This document shows, piece by piece, positions 30,895 to 38,083 of a stretch of 64,000 bases of DNA (its first letter is position 1; each line of letters opens with the position of its first letter). The notes beneath the pieces are model-generated. The model was not told the origin of the DNA and searched no databases. It worked only from the letters and a program-made list of their open reading frames with translations. The position numbers and the translations under genes are program-made. The stretch comes from Actinocrispum wychmicini (GTDB lineage Bacteria > Actinomycetota > Actinomycetes > Mycobacteriales > Pseudonocardiaceae), in NCBI RefSeq assembly GCF_004345645.1, contig NZ_SLWS01000006.1, forward strand, positions 310,001 to 374,000, read 5' to 3'.

Positions 30895-31239
30895 TCAGAG
30901 TCCGAGCACTCGACGCAGTCCCGCGTCCACGTCACGCATCAACACCATCGGGACGTCACTCACGCGCTCCGACAGTTCGTCCTTGTTCAGCGTGACCAGC
31001 GCGGTCACGTTGACGACCGAGTCGCGAGGCAGTCCTGTCGCGGACGCGGGCAAGAAGACGTTTCCAGGCGCGGTGGCCAGCTTCGTGTTGGACGTGACAA
31101 CGGCAACCAGCACCGTCGTCAACCGGCTGGCGTTGTAGGGATCGGCCTGCACGACGATCACCGGGCGACGCTTGGCCGGCCGCGACCCTTCAGACTCGCC
31201 GAGATCCGCCCAGTGGATGCTGCCGCGTTTGATCACCAC
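30895..31239 (-). CDS. MazF/PemK-type endoribonuclease toxin
   Basis: This 114-residue toxin has a PemK/MazF SH3-like barrel: KRGSIHWADLGESEGSRPAK, KRRPVIVVQADPYNAS, VVTSNTKLA, and GLPRDSVVNVTALVTLNKDEL with the Ser/Arg region of the active site. It cleaves RNA when not bound by antitoxin. It overlaps the upstream antitoxin gene by seven bases. Confidence 0.92.
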   Translation of the reverse strand: MVIKRGSIHWADLGESEGSRPAKRRPVIVVQADPYNASRLTTVLVAVVTSNTKLATAPGNVFLPASATGLPRDSVVNVTALVTLNKDELSERVSDVPMVLMRDVDAGLRRVLGL

Positions 31240-31481
31240 TCGTCGTCCGTCGACTCCAGCTTCCGCCGGCCCGCTACGACCGCGGCCGTCGCCGAGTCGT
31301 CATCGTCGCCGATGATGTCGAGCGCGGCGTTGATCTCATCGGTCAGCGACTCTTGTTCCAAATGCTCCAAGTAGAAACGCGCCGCACGAGCGTAAAACTC
31401 CGAACGCGTGACACCCAAACATTTCGCACTACGCTCTACCTGGGCAAACGTCTCGTCAGGCACAGATATAGCTGTCTTCAC
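31233..31481 (-). CDS. MazE-like ribbon-helix-helix antitoxin
   Basis: This 82-residue antitoxin begins KTAISVPDETFAQVERSAKC, then LGVTRSEFYARAARFYLEHL (RHH fold, as in mycobacterial MazE9-type antitoxins), and ends in an acidic tail (DDDDS, STDDEW) that should occupy the toxin. The start is GTG at 31481, placed six bases after a -10 element and without a ribosome site, so the mRNA is probably leaderless. Confidence 0.88.
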   Translation of the reverse strand: MKTAISVPDETFAQVERSAKCLGVTRSEFYARAARFYLEHLEQESLTDEINAALDIIGDDDDSATAAVVAGRRKLESTDDEW

Positions 31482-31512
31482 ACCACGAGTATAACCCGGT
31501 ATTACCCGGGAC
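31482..31512 (-). promoter_or_regulatory. mazEF promoter with tandem operator-like repeats
   Basis: On the minus strand, CCGGGTAATA is followed directly by CCGGGTTATA, two near-identical ten-base units. The second runs into the -10 hexamer TATACT (31488-31493). The antitoxin GTG starts at 31481. Tandem units overlapping the -10 suit binding of an RHH antitoxin, giving autorepression. Confidence 0.5.
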
Positions 31513-31521
31513 TCCAGTCTG

Positions 31522-32085
31522 TCAGCCCTCAGCGGCGAGCTGGCCGCAGGCCGCGGCGATCTCCCGACCACGGGTGTCACGCACCGTGCACGCCACCCCA
31601 GCCGCGTTCACCCGACGCACGAACTCATCCTCAACCGGCTTCGGCGACGCGTCCCACTCCGACCCCGGCGTCGGATTCAACGGAATCACGTTGACGTGCG
31701 CGAACTGCCCCAAATGCCGACGCAACAACTTGCCCAGCAGATCCGCCCGCCACGGCTGGTCATTCACATCCCGGATCAACGCGTACTCGATCGACACCCG
31801 CCGACCCGTCCTGTTGGCGTACCCCCGCGCCGCCTCCAACACCTCGACGACCTTCCACCGGGTGTTCACCGGCACCAACGTGTCCCGCAACTCATCATCC
31901 GGCGTGTGCAACGACACCGCCAATCGCACCTGCAAACCCTCCTCGGTCAACTTGCGGATCGCCGGCACCAGACCCACCGTCGACACCGTGACCGAACGCT
32001 GCGAAATACCCAAACCATCCGGCGCGGGATCACAGATCCGATGAACCGCCGCCAACACCCGGTTGTAGTTCGCGAGCGGTTCACC
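31522..32085 (-). pseudogene. rlmN: 3' half of the native rlmN, cut by element insertion
   Basis: This is the C-terminal 187 residues of a 23S rRNA/tRNA m2A2503 methyltransferase. It begins inside the conserved GMGEPLANY block (GEPLANYNRVLAAVHRICDP) and ends AACGQLAAEG with the conserved C-terminal Cys. The radical-SAM CxxxCxxC part and the start codon are absent. It differs from the adjacent complete copy at about 15 of 187 residues by eye and at many synonymous sites. Its left neighbours are host genes, and its reading continues the host dxr-DUF2631-rlmN order known from mycobacteria, so it is taken as the displaced native gene end. Confidence 0.85.
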
Positions 32086-32147
32086 CCCGGCAACAGACTT
32101 ACAACACGTCGCTTACCAACGTTCCCGCAGGTCAGAGGTCATCGGTG
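32080..32147. other. probable attL junction
   Basis: Homology to rlmN stops at about 32085, in the codons for GMG/GEPLANY, and is replaced by unrelated sequence up to the stop of the complete rlmN at 32148. The sequence GGGTGAACC at the break is a candidate crossover core. No integrase is adjacent; in this permuted layout it would be at the other end of the element. The exact core cannot be defined without the right-hand junction. Confidence 0.55.
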
Positions 32148-33254
32148 CTATCCCTCCGCCGCGAGTTGCCCACACGCCGCCGCGATCTCCTGTCCACGGG
32201 TGTCCCGGACCGTGCACGCCACCCCAGCGGCGTTCACCCGACGCACGAACTCGTCCTCGACTGGCTTCGGCGACGCGTCCCACTTTGACCCCGGAGTCGG
32301 GTTCAGCGGGATCACGTTCACGTGCGCCAGCGGTCCCAGGTGGCGGCGCAGCAGTCTCCCGAGCAGGTCCGCGCGCCACGGCTGGTCGTTGATATCGCGG
32401 ATCAGCGCGTACTCGATCGACACCCGCCGACCCGTCTTGTCCGCGTAACCACGCGCCGCATCCAGTACCTCGGCGACCTTCCACCGGGTGTTCACCGGCA
32501 CCAACGTGTCCCGCAACTCGTCATCCGGGGTGTGCAACGACACCGCCAACCGAACCTGCAAACCCTCCTCAGTCAACTTGCGGATAGCCGGCACCAGCCC
32601 CACTGTCGACACCGTTATCGACCGCTGGGAGATCCCCAAACCATCCGGCGCCGGGTCGCAAATGCGGTGAATTGCTTTCACCACTCTGACGTAGTTGGCA
32701 AGTGGTTCCCCCATGCCCATCAGGACGATGTTTGATAGTCGGCTAGGTCCGCCCGCCAGCTCGCCATCTCTAACGGCAACTGCTCCCAGTCGAACCTGCT
32801 CAACGATCTCTGCGGTCGACAGGTTCCTGGTAAGGCCACCTTGGCCGGTCGCGCAAAATGGGCAGGCCATGCCGCAACCAGCTTGGCTTGAGATACACAG
32901 CGTCGACCGGTCTGGGTAGCGCATCAACACACTTTCGATCAACGTGTGATCGTGTGCGCGCAGCAGCGTCTTCTGTGTCGCGCCGTTGTCACAACTAACC
33001 TTGCGCACCACCGTAAACAATGGGGGCATGAGGTCCGCAACGAGACGATCACGTTGCACTGCGGGAATATCGGTCATCGCGGCGGGGTCCGCGGTGAGCC
33101 TGGTGAAGTAGTGGTTGGACAGCTGGTTGGCGCGGAACGGCTTCTCACCGAGTTCCGCGACAGCCGCCCGGCGCTCGGCGACGGACAGGTCAGCGAGGTG
33201 GCGCGGCGGCAGGCCGCGCTTGGGTGCGTCGAACACGAGCGGAAGCGAAGTCAT
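32148..33254 (-). CDS. rlmN: RlmN, dual-specificity 23S rRNA/tRNA A2503 methyltransferase, element-borne copy
   Basis: This 368-residue radical-SAM enzyme is complete. It has the [4Fe-4S] motif CGMACPFC (CxxxCxxC), the preceding conserved Cys in LCISSQAGC, VLMGMGEPLANY, and the C-terminal Cys in AACGQLA that carries the methylene group. It makes 2-methyladenosine in 23S rRNA and some tRNAs. The start is ATG at 33254; a longer frame to 33287 exists. Bases 32640-33060 look less GC-rich than the two ends, and only the 3' part closely resembles the host fragment, which suggests a mosaic gene. It lies just inside the element and probably replaces the function lost by the insertion. Confidence 0.92.
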   Translation of the reverse strand: MTSLPLVFDAPKRGLPPRHLADLSVAERRAAVAELGEKPFRANQLSNHYFTRLTADPAAMTDIPAVQRDRLVADLMPPLFTVVRKVSCDNGATQKTLLRAHDHTLIESVLMRYPDRSTLCISSQAGCGMACPFCATGQGGLTRNLSTAEIVEQVRLGAVAVRDGELAGGPSRLSNIVLMGMGEPLANYVRVVKAIHRICDPAPDGLGISQRSITVSTVGLVPAIRKLTEEGLQVRLAVSLHTPDDELRDTLVPVNTRWKVAEVLDAARGYADKTGRRVSIEYALIRDINDQPWRADLLGRLLRRHLGPLAHVNVIPLNPTPGSKWDASPKPVEDEFVRRVNAAGVACTVRDTRGQEIAAACGQLAAEG

Positions 33255-33397
33255 AACCCGCCTAGTGTCCCACGTCCGGAGTGCCACGGCGGGGTCCCAC
33301 CTGTTCCCGCTCGTATGCTGGAGCCGTGCTGGCTCCTTGCAGGCTCAGGCTGAGCCTCCTCAGGTCTCACGTTCCGCTGAGACGGCACGTTCCAGGT

Positions 33398-33420
33398 GGG
33401 TTTATGCGAGAGCGTGACTA
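33398..33420 (+). repeat. direct repeat copy 1, upstream of DUF6879/XRE module
   Basis: GGGTTTATGCGAGAGCGTGA plus CTA, 42 bases before the first gene of the module. It recurs with a single mismatch at 35025-35047, before the solute-binding protein gene. Both lie where promoters should be, so they are candidate operators for the XRE protein encoded between them. Confidence 0.7.
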
Positions 33421-33461
33421 GCGCTGTCACTGGCCGTGTCGTCTGTGGTACGACAGGTCAT

Positions 33462-33668
33462 ATGAGAGCCCGCAAGGTTTCAGGTTGCGACAAGGACAAC
33501 TGCCCGGCGGTGTACATCACCGATCAGGGCACAGTGCTTGCCCAGGGCATGCCGGTGACTCAGGTCGAAGGCGTGGCGACAGGTCCAGGCGAACTCGTCG
33601 TCGAGCTGCCGATAGACGTGCTCCGTGATGCAGTTCGGCGGCTTGATGCCGAAGGAGCCTCGGCGTGA
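33462..33668 (+). CDS. small protein of unknown function, first gene of XRE module
   Basis: This 68-residue protein (begins MRARKVSGCDKDNCPAVYI; ends LRDAVRRLDAEGASA) has an N-terminal Cys pair and an ordered middle (VELPIDVLRD). Similar small proteins commonly precede DUF6879 genes in actinomycetes, but I cannot name a family. The stop overlaps the next start by GTGA, so it is coupled to DUF6879. Confidence 0.7.
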   Translation: MRARKVSGCDKDNCPAVYITDQGTVLAQGMPVTQVEGVATGPGELVVELPIDVLRDAVRRLDAEGASA

Positions 33669-34180
33669 CCGTGATCAGCGGGGCAGAAATGGCGGCTCTG
33701 TTCGACGGATACCAGCGCACAGCTTGGCGGTTCGAGGCTCAACCGGTGTACACAATGCCCGATGAGCGGGCAAGCTTTACGCGGTTTCTGGCCGGCGAGC
33801 CGAAGCCAAGCGGTCACAACGAGGACTGGCACCTGACCGTGCGGTCCTACGTGACTTTAGGAAAGAAGATCGGTCGTGTACGGATCGTTCGCCAGCCGCT
33901 GACCGACTATCAGCGTTACCAGCTCGCTTGGGGAATTCCAGGCAATATCGACGCCGGGGAGGACATCCGGATCCTCGATGTTACGGGCGGCGATCTAGGC
34001 TTGCCTACGCAAGACTTCTGGATGTTCGATGAGTCGATAGTGGTTCACCTGAACTTTAATACTGACGGCACGTTTCGCGAGCGAGATCGAGTAGACAGCT
34101 CAAACTTGAGCACATATCTCGCTTGGCGGGACGTGGCAATGAAAAACTCAGTGTCATTCGCCGAATATGCTCGACCCTGA
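33665..34180 (+). CDS. DUF6879-like protein
   Basis: This 171-residue protein has the pattern FDGYQRTAWRFEAQPVY, WHLTVRSYVTLGKKIGRVR, VRQPLTDYQRYQLAWGIPGN and FWMFDESIVVHLNF, typical of a family (DUF6879) found next to DUF5753 HTH regulators in Streptomyces and relatives. GC content is lower than in the host genes. It overlaps the regulator by 14 bases. It probably works with that regulator; its biochemical role is unknown. Confidence 0.82.
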   Translation: MTVISGAEMAALFDGYQRTAWRFEAQPVYTMPDERASFTRFLAGEPKPSGHNEDWHLTVRSYVTLGKKIGRVRIVRQPLTDYQRYQLAWGIPGNIDAGEDIRILDVTGGDLGLPTQDFWMFDESIVVHLNFNTDGTFRERDRVDSSNLSTYLAWRDVAMKNSVSFAEYARP

Positions 34181-35021
34181 CCGGCAGGACCAAGAGCGCA
34201 AAGACCTCGGTCTGGCTCTTCGAAAGCTTCGCAAGGCGGCCGGCCTCGGGGGCGAGAGGCTGGCCGCTCGCTGTGGCCTGTCGCAGTCGAAGATTAGTCG
34301 CATTGAACGAGGGAGAACACTGCCATCAGTCCTCGATGTTCAGCGCATATTGAATGCTCTCGACGTACCGGAGGACGTTGCCAAGTCGCTGCTGGATCTG
34401 ACGCGAGTCGCGAACGTGCACTACAAGTCATACCGCGCCTACGCTCAGGTCGGACTCTGGCAGACGCAGCGGCAGATCAAGGCGCTTACCGAGTCATCCA
34501 CTGTAGTGCGTCAGTTTCTTCCTGCCATCCCATGCGGTCTCATTCAAACTGAGGACTATGCGCGACAGGTCCTCACGCCAGCAATCCCGGGCGACATCAG
34601 TTGGGACGTTGAGCTAGCTGTCAGGGCGCGCATGGAAAGCCAGTCCACTTTGCTGGAAAAGTCGCGAAGGTTTACGTTTCTGCTGACCGAGCAGGCCGTC
34701 CGATGGCCGCGAGCGGATAGGGACGTAATGGCCCGTCAGTGCACACACATGGCCGAAATATCCGGTCGCCCCAACACTGATGTGGCGGTCATTCCCAACC
34801 GAGGTAGAATTTCAGCCTCGCCTCTTCATTTCTTCGTGATCTACGACGAGCGACTAGTAACTGTGGAGCTATTCTCCGGCAGCATTGTCCTTCGAGATCC
34901 CAAGGACATTTCTTACCATCTGAGCCTGTTTGACTATTTTCTCGATCACTCTCTGACCGGTGACGACGCTACCAGGTTTCTAGAGTCGATGGCGGATGAA
35001 TTTATGCACGGGCAAGACTAG
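34167..35021 (+). CDS. XRE-family regulator with DUF5753 domain
   Basis: This 284-residue protein has an N-terminal helix-turn-helix (about 13-70; LRKLRKAAGLGGERLAARCG, LSQSKISRIERGRTLPS) and a C-terminal DUF5753 sensor-like domain (about 95-280; QFLPAIPCGLIQTEDYARQV, FLLTEQAVRW). Such proteins regulate neighbouring genes in actinomycetes. The flanking direct repeats (33398, 35025) are the natural candidates for its operators. It could instead be the prophage repressor, though DUF5753 regulators are typical chromosomal proteins. Confidence 0.88.
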   Translation: MLDPDRQDQERKDLGLALRKLRKAAGLGGERLAARCGLSQSKISRIERGRTLPSVLDVQRILNALDVPEDVAKSLLDLTRVANVHYKSYRAYAQVGLWQTQRQIKALTESSTVVRQFLPAIPCGLIQTEDYARQVLTPAIPGDISWDVELAVRARMESQSTLLEKSRRFTFLLTEQAVRWPRADRDVMARQCTHMAEISGRPNTDVAVIPNRGRISASPLHFFVIYDERLVTVELFSGSIVLRDPKDISYHLSLFDYFLDHSLTGDDATRFLESMADEFMHGQD

Positions 35022-35024
35022 AAC

Positions 35025-35047
35025 GGGTTTATGCGAAAGCGTGACTA
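35025..35047 (+). repeat. direct repeat copy 2, upstream of solute-binding protein gene
   Basis: GGGTTTATGCGAAAGCGTGA plus CTA differs from the copy at 33398 at one position. It starts four bases after the regulator's stop codon and 116 bases before the next gene. Together the two copies bracket the regulator module exactly. Confidence 0.7.
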
Positions 35048-35162
35048 AAGCTCGCGCTTATCCTCCCTCGTTCCCTACGTTGGATGTACGGCCGCACTGG
35101 GCGACATTCCCCCCGGCCTGTCCGGTGCGGCTATCCAATGCTGATGGGGAAGAGGGTTTTCG

Positions 35163-36194
35163 ATGCGGAGATCGCTCGCTTTGCTGTTTGTCGCTGCCCT
35201 GACTTTGCTGTCGGGATGCGGCCTACTCGGCGGAGCGTCGCCTGACGCGGCCCCGAACGACAAGGTGGAGAGGTCCATCATCCGGGTTGGGCAGTTGAAA
35301 CTCACCGATGCCTTGCCGCTCAACATCGCGATCGACAAGGGCTACTTCAAGGCCGAGGGCTTGGATGTGGTTCTGTCGGTGGTGGGCAGGGGCTCGGAGA
35401 GCTTCGACAAGCTCCAGGCGGGTGATCTGGACTTCGGCCTGATGTCGTACCCGAACGCCCTGATCCCGCAGGCCAAGCACGTCGCAGAGTTGACGGTCGT
35501 CGCGGACGCGGCCGAGACCACCGAGGGATACGTCCTGTGTGTGGTGAGGAAAGACAGCCCGATCAGGGACCCTCGCCAGTTGGTGGGCAAGAAGATCGCT
35601 ATCTCGTCGCCGAAGGGGATCAGCGAGTTGGCGATGACCGATCAGCTGGCCGGCCTGGGCATCACCGCGGACCAGGTGAAGTTCCCAAGCATCCCGATCA
35701 CCGACATGCCCGGCGTGCTCGCCAGTGGGGCCGTCGACGCGGCGGTCATCAGCGAGCCCGTGCTGACCCAGGCCGTGAAGCGGGACGGCTTGAGCACCGT
35801 GCTCGCGCCGTTCTCCGGACCAACAGCCAACTTCCCATGGTCGGGATGGGTGGCGATGAAGAAGTTCACCGACGCCAACCCGAAGACGACCGACGCCTTC
35901 CGACGCGCGTTACTGCGTGGGGTCGCGGATGCCAACTCCGACCGGGGCCTGGTAGAGAAGGCCGCGGTGAAGAACCTCGGCGTCGATGATCAGACCGCCG
36001 CGCTGATGATCCTGCCGGTCTATCCCCGCAACACCGCCCCGGACCCGTTGCAACGGGTGGCTGACCTGTTGGCCAAGTACGGGCAGATCCCGAGGCGCGC
36101 GAACAGCACCTCGTTGGCGGCCGAGCTGGACATGCACGCGATGCTCCCGCCACCGCTTACCCCGACCTCCTGGGCAACGACCAACAGCAGGTAG
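35163..36194 (+). CDS. NMT1/SsuA-like ABC solute-binding lipoprotein
   Basis: This 343-residue periplasmic-type binding protein is anchored as a lipoprotein (LFVAALTLLSGCG). Family features are NIAIDKGYFKAEGLDV, LQAGDLDFGLMSYPNAL, DPRQLVGKKIAISSPKG and GAVDAAVISEPVL, typical of binding proteins for sulfonate, nitrate or thiamine-precursor transporters. No permease or ATPase gene is nearby, so it is an orphan. It may lead the rightward operon that continues through the small genes to the JmjC gene. Confidence 0.88.
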   Translation: MRRSLALLFVAALTLLSGCGLLGGASPDAAPNDKVERSIIRVGQLKLTDALPLNIAIDKGYFKAEGLDVVLSVVGRGSESFDKLQAGDLDFGLMSYPNALIPQAKHVAELTVVADAAETTEGYVLCVVRKDSPIRDPRQLVGKKIAISSPKGISELAMTDQLAGLGITADQVKFPSIPITDMPGVLASGAVDAAVISEPVLTQAVKRDGLSTVLAPFSGPTANFPWSGWVAMKKFTDANPKTTDAFRRALLRGVADANSDRGLVEKAAVKNLGVDDQTAALMILPVYPRNTAPDPLQRVADLLAKYGQIPRRANSTSLAAELDMHAMLPPPLTPTSWATTNSR

Positions 36195-36238
36195 ACGGCT
36201 CATCGTCCGCATCGCCCATCCCCTGCCAGGAAACGCGA

Positions 36239-36520
36239 ATGAACACTCATGAAGACCGCGTCATGTCGGCACGGCTGGGCGGGCTGCACTCCGACGTTCA
36301 TCGGTTCGTGCTGAGCACCGTTGAGGCAGATCACCACGGCATGCGGTGGCCTCATGGCCGCAACGAACAGCAACTCCTCGCCACGCGCCTGATCGAAGTC
36401 GGACTGATGCTCCTGGGCCACGCGACGAGGCTGCCTGACGTCGAACGCGCGTCAGTCTGTCTGCCGGACGTCATTCCAGGGCCAGTCCACGAAGCCCCTA
36501 AGACCACGGCGCTCCCATGA
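36239..36520 (+). CDS. hypothetical protein in the peptide/JmjC locus
   Basis: This 93-residue protein (begins MNTHEDRVMSARLGGLHSDV; middle LLATRLIEVGLMLLGHATRL) is predicted helical, with a His-rich first half and no recognised domain. CCAGGAAACG is a modest ribosome site. Its stop overlaps the next start by ATGA, so it is co-translated with the membrane peptide gene. Confidence 0.65.
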   Translation: MNTHEDRVMSARLGGLHSDVHRFVLSTVEADHHGMRWPHGRNEQQLLATRLIEVGLMLLGHATRLPDVERASVCLPDVIPGPVHEAPKTTALP

Positions 36521-36702
36521 TCTTCCAGTGGCTGCCGATCGTCGGCCTCGGTGGGTTGGTGTTGTTCGTGGCTGTCCAGTGCGTCGTGGCCTGGCGTCAG
36601 GCCGTTCACACGGCACGTAGGGCCGCGAGCGTTGCGGCGCTGCACATTGCGGCCCGCCAGTACGTAGCTAGTGCTCACGAGGGAGGTGATCGAAATGGCT
36701 GA
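36517..36702 (+). CDS. small one-helix membrane protein
   Basis: This 61-residue protein has a single hydrophobic helix at residues 4-25 (WLPIVGLGGLVLFVAVQCVV) and a basic, Ala-rich amphipathic remainder. It overlaps the preceding gene by four bases, and the ATG of the following acidic peptide lies within its last codons. It may help export or localise the peptide; this rests on position only. Confidence 0.65.
   Translation: MIFQWLPIVGLGGLVLFVAVQCVVAWRQAVHTARRAASVAALHIAARQYVASAHEGGDRNG
36683..36692 (+). promoter_or_regulatory. near-perfect ribosome-binding site of the 42-residue peptide
   Basis: GAGGTGATCG lies within GGGAGGTGATCGAAATG. GGAGGTGATC is a long match to the 16S anti-Shine-Dalgarno end, and the spacing to the ATG at 36695 is suitable. 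It is far stronger than any other ribosome site in this locus, implying high-level translation of the short peptide. Confidence 0.75.
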
Positions 36703-36823
36703 TACGCCTGTGGTGGTTGAACGAGTCCCCGCTGTGCAGAACCGGACGGAGTTCAACTTGTCCGACGGAGCAGATGGTGACTCCGGCGAGACGAACGATG
36801 GCGGCCGGGGATACGACGACTGA
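36695..36823 (+). CDS. 42-residue acidic peptide, candidate RiPP precursor
   Basis: This short gene has a leader-like first half (MADTPVVVERVPAVQNRTEF) and an acidic, Gly/Asp/Asn-rich second half (NLSDGADGDSGETNDGGRGY, then DD). It is followed by a strong hairpin and then a JmjC-type hydroxylase gene, the order typical of RiPP precursor and modifying enzyme. Possible modification sites are the Asp/Asn residues (hydroxylation) and Ser/Thr/Tyr (phosphorylation by the nearby kinase-like protein). There are no Cys residues, so it is not a lanthipeptide or thiopeptide. I do not recognise a described family; an acidic regulatory protein is the alternative. Confidence 0.6.
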   Translation: MADTPVVVERVPAVQNRTEFNLSDGADGDSGETNDGGRGYDD

Positions 36824-36830
36824 TCGCTAC

Positions 36831-36860
36831 GGTGCCCCGGGGTACTGCTCTCGGGGCACC
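36831..36860 (+). terminator. leaky-terminator-like hairpin between peptide and JmjC gene
   Basis: A perfect nine-base stem GGTGCCCCG/CGGGGCACC encloses a 12-base loop and is followed by TTCCCGTTTT. It lies eight bases after the peptide stop and 24 before the JmjC ATG. The tail is only moderately T-rich, so partial read-through is likely; this would give more precursor than enzyme. Confidence 0.7.
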
Positions 36861-36883
36861 TTCCCGTTTTCAGGAAGGGTCTG

Positions 36884-38083
36884 ATGGATCACAGGCTTAT
36901 CCACCAACTGTGTCGAGCGTTCGACTGGAGCGGGTCGGACGAGGTGGGCAAGGAATTCGTTCGTGGCGAGTTGGACGACCCCAGTCTGCCTGCCCGGATT
37001 CTCACGCCGCAGCGCATGCTGGATCTGATCATGAGGCGCAGCCTCGCGCCGCATCGGTTCCGGTGCGTGATCGACGGCGAGGACATCCACCCGCAACGCT
37101 ACATCCGGATGAACAGCACTCGGCGCGGCCACAGTGTTCCGGTCGCCGACATGGACCGCATCGGGCGTCTGGTGGAGTCCGGATGCACGCTCATCCTTGA
37201 TCAGGCCAACTTCTATGACCCCACGCTGGAGGTTGTCTGTCGCGCCCTTCAGTGGTGGTCAGGCCAATCGCTCCAGGTCAATCTCTATCTCACGACCGGG
37301 ACGGCCGAGGGATTCGAGTTGCATTGGGACGATCACGACGTGATCGTGGTGCAGTTGGCCGGCGAGAAGACGTGGGAAGTCCGCGGCCAGTCGCGGCAGG
37401 CACCACTGTTTCGGGACGCGGAGCCGAACTTCGAGCCGAGCGACGAGATCGTCTGGACCGGTGTGCTGCGCGAAGGCGAAGCGATGTGTATCCCCCGCGG
37501 CTACTGGCACCGGGCAACACGCAACGACCTCGGCCAAGGATTCAGCCTGCACGCCAGCTTCGGCCTGCACAAGCGATCCGGAGCGGACTGGCTGGCCTGG
37601 ATCGCTGACGAATCCCGGAGCGACGAGCTGTTCCGCATCGATCTCACACGGTCGCTTCACCCGCTCGTCCGCGAGAGGCAAGAAGACCGCCTCAACGCCG
37701 CGGCATGCCAGCTCATCGGTAACAGGCCGGTCACCGACTTTCTGTCGTCCCGGGCGCGATTGTGTGCACCCAGCCGGCACGTCAACACACTCGGCACTTT
37801 CGGGCGACCTACGGCGGTGGTGTGCATCACCGAGTATCCGCCCGAAATGGACAGTGACGAGAAAACTATCACCGTGGCGGCTGCCGCTCGACGCGTCACG
37901 ATCGACAAGAACCTGTTGCCCGCGGTGGAGATGCTGCTGTCCGGCCACCCGGTGCGGCTGGAGGATATCGAGCTGAAGACCGGGATCGATCCTCGGTCAC
38001 TCGCGTCCACGTTCCTGGATGAGGACATCTGCGCCGAGGCCACCCCGGAGCTGTTGGCCGGCTATGAGGGGCTAGTGAGCTGA
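36884..38083 (+). CDS. JmjC/cupin_4-type Fe(II)/2-oxoglutarate-dependent hydroxylase
   Basis: This 399-residue protein resembles the cupin_4/JmjC family of ribosomal oxygenases (E. coli YcfD type), which hydroxylate protein side chains with Fe(II), O2 and 2-oxoglutarate. The iron ligands are His and Asp in ELHWDDHDVIVVQLAGEK (about residue 147) and a distal His in CIPRGYWHRATR (about residue 210). The C-terminal 100 residues form a winged-helix-like dimer region (DKNLLPAVEMLLSGHPVRLE). AGGAAGGG precedes the ATG. Its location after an acidic peptide suggests that peptide as substrate. Its 3' end overlaps the convergent kinase-like gene by 22 bases. Confidence 0.85.
   Translation: MDHRLIHQLCRAFDWSGSDEVGKEFVRGELDDPSLPARILTPQRMLDLIMRRSLAPHRFRCVIDGEDIHPQRYIRMNSTRRGHSVPVADMDRIGRLVESGCTLILDQANFYDPTLEVVCRALQWWSGQSLQVNLYLTTGTAEGFELHWDDHDVIVVQLAGEKTWEVRGQSRQAPLFRDAEPNFEPSDEIVWTGVLREGEAMCIPRGYWHRATRNDLGQGFSLHASFGLHKRSGADWLAWIADESRSDELFRIDLTRSLHPLVRERQEDRLNAAACQLIGNRPVTDFLSSRARLCAPSRHVNTLGTFGRPTAVVCITEYPPEMDSDEKTITVAAAARRVTIDKNLLPAVEMLLSGHPVRLEDIELKTGIDPRSLASTFLDEDICAEATPELLAGYEGLVS

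Noticed and set aside
32086..33287. Classical integration model in which the element restores only the 3' end of rlmN
   Set aside because: In that model the element would lie between the restored gene and the displaced 3' end, but only about 60 bases separate them. The prophage genes lie on the other side.
35163..36194. Complete ABC importer operon with the solute-binding protein
   Set aside because: No permease or ATP-binding gene lies within several kilobases on either strand.
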